Positions 57,428 to 64,000 of a stretch of 64,000 nt of DNA are shown here, piece by piece. The DNA is from Elgaria multicarinata webbii (lineage: Eukaryota > Chordata > Lepidosauria > Squamata > Anguidae). The notes beneath the pieces are model-generated. The model saw only the letters and a list, made by a program, of their open reading frames with translations. It ran no database searches and had not been told where the DNA came from. How positions within the stretch are numbered: the first letter of the stretch is position 1; the number at the start of each line of letters is the position of its first letter. Location: positions 15,343,501 through 15,407,500 of the forward strand of contig NC_086172.1 in assembly GCF_023053635.1 (NCBI RefSeq), written 5' to 3'. The translations under genes were made by a program, and so were the position numbers.

Positions 57428-58139
57428 CATGCCAACATGACCTCGGATGTAATGTGAATTGTAAATAAGCTGATTGTTTCTGTGTTACCAAAAGATGCAA
57501 ATGTCAATGAAGAATATCAAGGAAGGGAGGATGAGAGAAGCAAGACTGCCTCTCCTATGTGCCTTGATGGGAAGAAGGTGCAAAAGAATGTATATGGCCT
57601 TAAGGTTCTGGGAAAGACAGATGAAGGGGGGAAGGGGGATATATGCCAGGCACCCCAAAGTCTCTGAAGTAACAGGACAGAGATGGCCACAGAGATGGCC
57701 AAGGGTGCCAGATGTTCCCAATAATAAAGGACAAAAGGTGCCTTATGCCCTAATCCAACCTTGGGAACTACCAGGGAGGAAGGGGATGCTGTCAACCTAT
57801 CAATAACAAAGCAATCCATTCCAGAATTGGACATGATGTATTATCAACAAAGAGCATCCCAGGCATCTCCTCTGAGGGCATAAGCCCCAACAAGGAACTA
57901 AGGGTATGAAAACCATGAGTTCCCTTTTTTCTGGGAGGTCATGGCATTTGCGGGGGGCAGGGGGGATGATCACAGATGCATCAGAGAACAGAACCCCCAT
58001 CCAAACTTTTTCAGCTCTGGCTTCCTCCCTGTCCAGGAGGTGAGTTATCTGAATCTGTGAGCATGTTTTGGGTGAATGTTGTGGGTGGAATTCATTGCCC
58101 AGGGCAAAGATAAGGGTGGGCTATCTTGCCTTTGTCATA
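57428..58139. other. No gene seen
   Basis: Small overlapping frames with no recognised motif. 'cacagagatggcca' is locally duplicated near 57690. Confidence 0.5.
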
Positions 58140-58740
58140 TTTATTTATTTATTGCATTTCTATACCACCCAATAGCCGAAGATCTCTGGGCGGTTTACAA
58201 AATTAAGACAATTCAAAACAAAACAACAGTATAAAACCATAATATAAAATACAATATAAATGCACAACCAAGATAAAAACAGCAGCAATGCAAAAATACA
58301 AATTTAAAATACAAATTTAAAACAGCAAGGTTAAAATTAATTTATAGACTGTTAAAATACTAGGAGAGTAAAAAGGTCTTCACCTGGCATCTAAAAGAAT
58401 ATAATGTAGGTGCCAAGCGAACCTCCTTAGGGAGCTCATTCCACAGCCAGGGTGCCACAGCAGAGAAGGCCCTTCTCCTCCTGGTAGCCACCTGCCTCAC
58501 TTCCTTTGGCAGGGGCTCACAGAGAAGGACCCCTGAGGATGACCTTAGGGTCCAGGCAGGTACATATGGGAGGAGGCGTTCCTTCAGATAGCCTGGCCCC
58601 AAGCCGTTTAGGGCTTTCAATGTCAATACCATCACTTTGAATCAGGCCCAGACCTGGACTGGCAGCAATGAAGCTGGAAGAGGACTGGCGTGATGTGGCA
58701 CAAATACTATACCGGATCGTAAATCCAGCTGAGGAGCAAG
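58140..58740 (-). mobile_element. L2-like LINE 3' end, antisense
   Basis: The terminal motif reversed is at 58150-58200. The coding end on the minus strand reads LKALNGLGPGYLKERLLPYV...LWNELPKEVRLAPTLYSFRC (58635-58360), open for 91 codons. Confidence 0.82.
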
Positions 58741-58767
58741 GGGGGGAGTGCTGCCTTCACATGAATG

Positions 58768-59090
58768 CCCTCCCCAAGAAGGCCTCACTGGCACTGGCAC
58801 TGGCTTCATTTTGGCGCTGGGTTAAGAAATGGCTTTTTAACTGAGCCTTTGATGGCTAAATCCATCAGCCTGAATGCTGTCTGGTTTTAATTGAATTTTA
58901 CTGTTTTAAAATTTCAAATTGGTTTTAACATATTACTGATTTAATTTGTTTTAGAATTGTATATTTTTTTTAATTTTATATGTATAAAATTGTATATTAG
59001 AATTGTATATTTATTCTATTTTATATGTACACCGCCCTAAGATCCTTGTGATATAGGGCGGGATATAAATATTTTAATAAAATAATAAGT
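58768..59090 (+). mobile_element. L2-like LINE 3' end, + strand
   Basis: 'tggcttcattttggcgctgg' and 'gatatagggcgggatataaa' match the 3' end of the L2 at 17079-18948. Confidence 0.72.
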
Positions 59091-59189
59091 TTTCTGCCCA
59101 GAGAGGGTGTGAGACTCTCTGCGAAATACTTGCATTTGCTTTTCTTGTATTCTTTTATTCATTGCTATTTCTCTTTCCCAAACTAGTTT

Positions 59190-59304
59190 GTTTATTTATT
59201 TATTTATTTATTTATTACATTTTTATACCGCCCAATAGCCGAAGCTCTCTGGGTGGTTCACAAAAATTAAAAGCATTAAGAACATAATAAAACATCCAAC
59301 ATAA
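59190..59304 (-). mobile_element. L2-like 3' tail, antisense (left half, split by CR1)
   Basis: It has (TTTA)n and 'ataccgcccaatagccgaag'. Compared with the 14060 copy it stops after 'aacatccaac', where the CR1 begins. Confidence 0.8.
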
Positions 59305-59308
59305 AGCT

Positions 59309-59681
59309 CATAAAGCCCACGGACACATACCCCTTTCTTCTCATCCATGTGGGAACAAATGATGTCGCCAAGCAGAGCTACGAAGAAATCATTTCAGACT
59401 TTGAAGTTCTGGGAAGGAAACTGAAGAACTTTGGGGCCCAGGTAGTTTTCTCATCCATCCTCCCGGTTCTTGGAAGAGGATTAGAAAGGGAAAGAAAAAT
59501 ACTCCGGATGAACAACTGGCTTCGAAGGTGGTGCCGTCGTGAGAGTTTTGGATTCTGGGACCATGGGCTACGCTACTTGGAACATGGACTGCTGGCAAGG
59601 GATGGGTTGCACCTCACAAGGGCTGGAAAGAATGAGTTCGGCCACAGCATGAAGAACTTCATCAGGAGGGCTTTAAACTGA
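59309..59681 (+). pseudogene. CR1 ORF1 3' part (SGNH-esterase-like domain)
   Basis: The frame encodes HVGTNDVAKQSYEEIISDFE and a C-terminal region ending KNFIRRALN. It contains the conserved GTND block of the esterase (SGNH-like) domain found in CR1 ORF1 proteins and a DGLHLTRAG motif near the end. The N-terminal zinc-finger and coiled-coil part is missing because the insertion is 5'-truncated. What remains is open to its stop. Confidence 0.8.
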
Positions 59682-59719
59682 ATTTTACGGGGGTGGGAGA
59701 CGTAAATTTTGAGGCAACA

Positions 59720-62590
59720 ATGGATGAAGGCCAATGCACCACAGTACAGAGAACAGCTCCAACAGTGTCCCAAAATAGTGTCTGCAACAAGGTAGGAACA
59801 AAGCCAGACTATAAAACACATGGTCTTCGATGTCTATATACTAATGCCCAGAGCATGGGAAACAAACAGGATGAACTTGAACTCTTATTACATGAAGGCA
59901 AATACGACTTGATAGGTATAACTGAAACTTGGTGGGATGACTCCCATGACTGGAATATAGCAATTGAAGGATATAACTTGTTCAAAAAGAACAGAAGAAA
60001 TAGAAAGGGAGGTGGAGTTGCACTATATGTTAAAAATACCTATCCCTGCACAGAAATACAGGCAGATGAGATTGGGAGCCCCGTCGAGAGCATCTGGATT
60101 AAAATAAATGGGGCTAGGAATAAAAAGAATATGATAATCGGAGTCTACTACCGACCACCCAATCAAGGAGAAGATGAGGACGAAACTTTTGAGAAACAAA
60201 TTGCCAGTGTTTCAAGGAAGTGTGATGTAGTAGTGATGGGGGACTTCAATTACCCTGATATCTGTTGGGAGACCATTACTGCCAAAAGCGGCCCTTCCAA
60301 GAAATTCCTGACATGTATGGGTGATAACTTTCTCCTACAGAAAGTGGTCGAAGGAACTAGAGGATCAGCAATCCTTGACTTGTTATTGACCAATAGGGAT
60401 GACTTAGTGGATAAAGTGGCAGTTACGGGAACTCTGGGGGAAAGTGACCACGTCATACTTGAATTCTTGATTATGAAGGAGACAAAAGTCGAGCGTAGCC
60501 ATACACGTACTCTGGATTTTAGGAAAGCTGATTTTAATAAACTCAGAACTATAATAAGTAAGGTCCCGTGGCAAGGGAGCCTAAAGAGAAAAGGAGTGCA
60601 GGATGGGTGGGAGTATCTAAAAAATGAAATTTTAAAGGCACAGTTACAAACAATTCCAACAAGGAGAAAAGATAGAAGACAACAGAGGAAACCAATGTGG
60701 CTCCACAAAAAGCTTATTGATGAACTGAAAACAAAAAGGGATACATATAGGAAGTGGAAGGAAGGCCAGGCTACAAAAGAAGAGTACAGACAAGTGGCGC
60801 AGAAGTGCCGAAATGGCGTCAAGAAGGCTAAAGCTGTGAATGAGCTGAGATTAGTGAGGGATGCTAAAAGCAATAAAAAGGCTTTCTTCAGATATGTAAG
60901 TAGTAAAAGACAGAGGAAAGAAATGGTGGTTCAACTGCTTAATGAGGATGGCAAATTGATAACAGACGACAAAGAAAAGGCTGAAGTGCTCAGTTCCTAC
61001 TTTGCCTCGGTCTTCTCCCAAAAGCGGGTCTATGACCCCCCTGGAAAAAGTGAAGCAGAAGTTGAGGGGGCAGGATTGCAGTTTGAGATTGATAAACAAA
61101 TGGTCAAAGAACACCTAATTTCCTTGAATGAGTTCAAATCTCCAGGGCCCGATGAACTGCATCCAAGAGTAATGAAGGAGCTAGCCGAAGAACTCTCAGA
61201 ATCTTTGTCTATTATCTTTGCAAAGTCATGGAAGACGGGTGAGGTGCCGGATGACTGGAGGAGGGCTAACGTTGTCCCTATCTTCAAAAAGGGCAAAAAG
61301 GAGGAACCTGGGAACTACAGACCAGTCAGTCTGACATCCATCCCTGGGAAAATTCTGGAGCAGATTATAAAGAAGTCAATCTGTAAACACCTTGAAAACA
61401 ATGCAGTGATTACTAGAAGCCAACATGGATCTGTCAGGAACAAATCCTGTCAGACTAATTTGATCTCATTTTTTGATCTGGTAACCTCCCTTGTGGACTG
61501 TGGGAATGCTGTGGACGTCATATATCTTGACTTCAGCAAAGCTTTTGACAAATTGCCCCGTGATATTCTGATTAACAAACTAGCTAAAAGTGGGCTAGAT
61601 GGAACAACTATTAGGTGGATTCACAGTTGGCTACAGAATCGGACTCAAAGAGTACTTATCAATGGAACCTTCTCAAACTGGGGAGAGGCAACGAGTGTGG
61701 TGCCGCAGGGCTCAGTCCTGGGCCCAGTGCTCTTCAACATTTTTATTAATGATTTGGACAAGGAGGTGCAGGGAACGCTGATCAAATTTGCAGATGACAC
61801 AAAATTGGGTGGGATAGCTAATACCCTGGAAGACAGAAACAAACTTCAAAGTGATCTTGATAGGCTGGAGTGCTGGGCTGAAAACAACAGAATGAAATTT
61901 AACAGGGATAAATGCCAAGTTCTACATTTAGGGAATAGAAACCAAATGCACAGTTACAAGATGGGGGACACTTGGCTCAGCAATACTACAAACGAGAAAG
62001 ATCTTGGAATTGTTGTAGATCACAAGCTGAATATGAGCCAACAGTGTGATATGGCTGCAAGAAAGGCAAATGCTATTTTGGGCTGCATTAATAGAAGTAT
62101 AGCTTCCAAATCACGTGAGGTACTGGTTCCTCTCTATTCGGCCCTGGTTAGGCCTCATCTAGAGTATTGCGTCCAGTTCTGGGCTCCACAATTCAAGAAG
62201 GATGCAGACAAGCTGGAGCGTGTTCAGAAGAGGGCAACCAGGATGATCAGAGGTCTAGAAACAAAGCCCTATGAAGAGAGACTGAAAGAACTGGGCATGT
62301 TTAGCCTGGAGAAGAGAAGATTGAGGGGAGACATGATAGCACTCTTCAAATACTTAAAAGGTTGTCACACAGAGGAGGGCCAGGATCTCTTCTCGATCCT
62401 CCCAGAGTGCAGGACACGGAATAACGGGTTCAAGTTAAAGGAAGCCAGATTCCGGCTGGACATCAGGAAAAACTTCCTGACTGTTAGAGCAGTACGACAA
62501 TGGAATCAGCTACCTAGGGAGGTTGTGGGCTCTCCCACACTAGAGGCATTCAAGAGGCAGCTGGACAACCATCTGTCAGGGATGCTTTAG
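59720..62590 (+). CDS. CR1 LINE ORF2: endonuclease-reverse transcriptase, open throughout
   Basis: A 956-codon frame runs unbroken from ATG 59720 to TAG 62588; the frame is also open for nine codons upstream. The first ~230 residues are an APE-type endonuclease: LRCLYTNAQSMGNKQ (metal-binding Asn), ITETWWDD (catalytic Glu), GVYYRPPN, VVMGDFNYPDI (GDFN) and GESDHVI (SDH). The reverse transcriptase follows, with GNYRPVSLTSIPGK, YLDFSKAFD, VPQGSVLGPVLFNIFINDL and the catalytic FADD box. A C-terminal region ends [21 protein letters not shown], the usual CR1 end. CR1 copies normally decay quickly, so a complete frame points to a recent insertion. The copy is not autonomous as a whole because ORF1 is cut off at its 5' side (element starts ~59305). 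Host genes nearby are not involved. Confidence 0.93.
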   Translation: MDEGQCTTVQRTAPTVSQNSVCNKVGTKPDYKTHGLRCLYTNAQSMGNKQDELELLLHEGKYDLIGITETWWDDSHDWNIAIEGYNLFKKNRRNRKGGGVALYVKNTYPCTEIQADEIGSPVESIWIKINGARNKKNMIIGVYYRPPNQGEDEDETFEKQIASVSRKCDVVVMGDFNYPDICWETITAKSGPSKKFLTCMGDNFLLQKVVEGTRGSAILDLLLTNRDDLVDKVAVTGTLGESDHVILEFLIMKETKVERSHTRTLDFRKADFNKLRTIISKVPWQGSLKRKGVQDGWEYLKNEILKAQLQTIPTRRKDRRQQRKPMWLHKKLIDELKTKRDTYRKWKEGQATKEEYRQVAQKCRNGVKKAKAVNELRLVRDAKSNKKAFFRYVSSKRQRKEMVVQLLNEDGKLITDDKEKAEVLSSYFASVFSQKRVYDPPGKSEAEVEGAGLQFEIDKQMVKEHLISLNEFKSPGPDELHPRVMKELAEELSESLSIIFAKSWKTGEVPDDWRRANVVPIFKKGKKEEPGNYRPVSLTSIPGKILEQIIKKSICKHLENNAVITRSQHGSVRNKSCQTNLISFFDLVTSLVDCGNAVDVIYLDFSKAFDKLPRDILINKLAKSGLDGTTIRWIHSWLQNRTQRVLINGTFSNWGEATSVVPQGSVLGPVLFNIFINDLDKEVQGTLIKFADDTKLGGIANTLEDRNKLQSDLDRLECWAENNRMKFNRDKCQVLHLGNRNQMHSYKMGDTWLSNTTNEKDLGIVVDHKLNMSQQCDMAARKANAILGCINRSIASKSREVLVPLYSALVRPHLEYCVQFWAPQFKKDADKLERVQKRATRMIRGLETKPYEERLKELGMFSLEKRRLRGDMIALFKYLKGCHTEEGQDLFSILPECRTRNNGFKLKEARFRLDIRKNFLTVRAVRQWNQLPREVVGSPTLEAFKRQLDNHLSGML

Positions 62591-62689
62591 GGTGGATTCC
62601 TGCATTGAGCAGGGGGTTGGACTCGATGGCCTTGTAGGCCCCTTCCAACTCTGCTATTCTATGATTCTATGATTCTATGATCTAAAAAC

Positions 62690-63180
62690 CCAAATGCAAA
62701 ATACAATATAAAAAGCACAACCAGGATAAAACCACACAGCACAAATTGATATGGGATTAAAATACAGAATTAAAACAGCAAAGTTTAAATTTAAGTGTTA
62801 AAATACTATGAAAATAAAAAGGTCTTCAGCTGGAGGTGAAGAGAATACAGTGTAGGCGCCAGGCGGACCTCTCTGGGGAGCTCGTTCCTCTATTGTGGGG
62901 TGCCACAATAGAGAAAGCCCTGCTCCTAGTAGCCACCTGCCTTACTTCCTTTGGCAGGGGCTCACATAGAAGGGCCCCTGTGGATGATCTTAATGTCCAG
63001 GCAGGTACATATGGGAGGAGACGTTCCTTCAAAATAACCTGACCCCAAGCCATTTAGGGCTTTGTATGTTAGTACCCGCGCTTTGAATCGGGCCCGGATC
63101 TGGACTGACAGCCAATGAAGTTGTAAAAGGACTGGCGTAATGTGATCTAGTTGTGTTTCCTGTCTCTGCCTCATAAGATC
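62690..63180 (-). mobile_element. L2-like 3' end, antisense (right half, split by CR1)
   Basis: It resumes with 'aaatgcaaaatacaatataa' exactly where the left half stops relative to the 14060 copy, then continues into the coding end (YVPAWTLRSSTGALLCEPLP on the minus strand). Confidence 0.8.
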
Positions 63181-64000
63181 CAAGCTGTCTCAGCCTGATC
63201 AACTGAGGGGGTTATTTAAATCCCCTTTACACACTCCCTCTGCGTACATGGTACTGTGTCAAAAAGGGTTTGCATGTGCTTCCTTAACATATGCAAGCAC
63301 TGCATCTCCAAATCAGGAATATGGCAGGCCCATGAAGGTATTGCAGTATGGAAGTGAACAACATTCGCTTTTCACTGGGTTCTCATTGTCTGGATTCAGA
63401 CAAGATGATAACCAATAGTGGTTTAAATAATAGACGGTTGGTTATTTAAGTCACCATGGACTACTGTGTTGTGTAGAGGAAGATTTTTAACACCAACAGT
63501 TGGTTATTCGGCCGAAATAAGCAACACAAATAACCAACACTGTGCAGAGGTTGTGTTGTATAGAGGACACTGTTTGTTATTTCCCTTGTTAACAGTAGTT
63601 ATTTCTTCAGCCACAGAGTCACAAGGCAAGAGCGGTGAAAGCGGCAGCTGCCGCTCTAGTCCAACCAGCAGGATCTTTTTCACCAGCAATGGCTGATGGG
63701 ATATTAGGAGGAGGACTGAGGCGGGGAGGGAGATGAGTGAGTCATCTCAGTGGGGACTAATAGACAACTCAAACCTGATCCATTTTTTTGTTATTGTGAA
63801 TATCAACAAAACAGAACAGAAAATACATCATGAAAACGGGGGGGGGGGGGCTGTACCAAAACAAAACCCCATTCTAATCCACAGCACAGTTGATTATTAT
63901 CAACCCTGTGGGGAGTACCCCTTAAACAACTGTCGAGTTAATTATTACCCCACTGTTGACTGTTGTATTGGCCAAATGCCATTATTATCACCTGGGTTTT
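63181..64000. other. Unclassified sequence at right edge
   Basis: Repeated 'ggttggttatt', 'taaccaac' and 'gttgttat' motifs in both directions (63415-63600, 63880-63970) suggest an unclassified foldback element that may run past the edge. Poly-G at 63839-63850. Confidence 0.35.

Larger units (their letters stand above)
59305..62682 (+). mobile_element. CR1 LINE, 5'-truncated in ORF1, 3' end complete
   Basis: The copy begins inside ORF1 (KPTDTYPFLLIHVGTND is readable from ~59309), then carries ORF2 and a short 3' UTR ending in repeats of ATTCTATG, the CR1 hallmark, at 62656-62682. It is inserted into an older antisense L2 whose two halves lie at 59190-59304 and 62690-63180. No clear target duplication is seen, which is usual for CR1. 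Confidence 0.92.

Overview
The window looks like a piece of a squamate reptile (lizard-type) genome. The gene structure is vertebrate: short coding exons with GT-AG introns. The dispersed repeats are the usual squamate mix: CR1 LINEs ending in (ATTCTATG)n, L2-like LINEs with 'accgccc...ctctgggcggt' 3' ends, an L1, tRNA-derived SINEs, many hAT-type and 3-bp-TSD foldback DNA elements, a Ty1/copia fossil and abundant microsatellites. Species assignment is inference. No prokaryotic gene, CRISPR array or operon is present.

Two host genes can be recognised, both on the + strand. Five exons at 11854-25441 encode the C-terminal part of melanophilin (MLPH), the Rab27a/myosin-Va adaptor for melanosome transport. 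Reading frame, splice sites and intron phases all join up. At 50164-50266 a single exon encodes a signal peptide followed by RILERSMEIR, matching the start of prolactin-releasing peptide (PRLH; human ...HSMEIR/TPDINP...). MLPH followed by PRLH on the same strand is the order in mammals, so each call supports the other. The PRLH exon carrying the RF-amide core was not found and probably lies beyond position 64000. A CRE-like/TATA pair followed by a splice donor at 37311-37441 is a candidate PRLH promoter and untranslated first exon.

Layout. 1-11853: presumed MLPH intron or upstream sequence, with an antisense CR1 carrying ORF1 (6584-8250), L2 tails and foldback elements. 11854-25441: MLPH exons separated by introns holding L2 copies (one with a SINE inside), an L1 reverse-transcriptase scrap, a copia fossil and a 23-bp minisatellite. 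25442-37300: intergenic, with a young 5'-truncated L1 flanked by a 17-bp duplication, a 554-bp foldback element with TAA duplications, and GC-rich hAT remnants. 37300-50280: candidate promoter to PRLH coding exon, containing antisense CR1, a three-level nest (SINE, then foldback element, then hAT) and a two-level hAT-in-hAT nest. 50280-64000: PRLH intron or flank, with a 1.84-kb hAT-like element, an L2 split by a hAT, and a CR1 with a complete 956-codon ORF2 that landed inside an older antisense L2.

Most of the window is transposon strata. I do not see a new multi-gene system. The most useful new observations are two non-autonomous hAT-like families defined here by exact 8-bp duplications, a foldback family with 3-bp duplications, the nesting order among them, the candidate distal PRLH promoter, and a possible GC-AG splice choice at the MLPH C-terminus.
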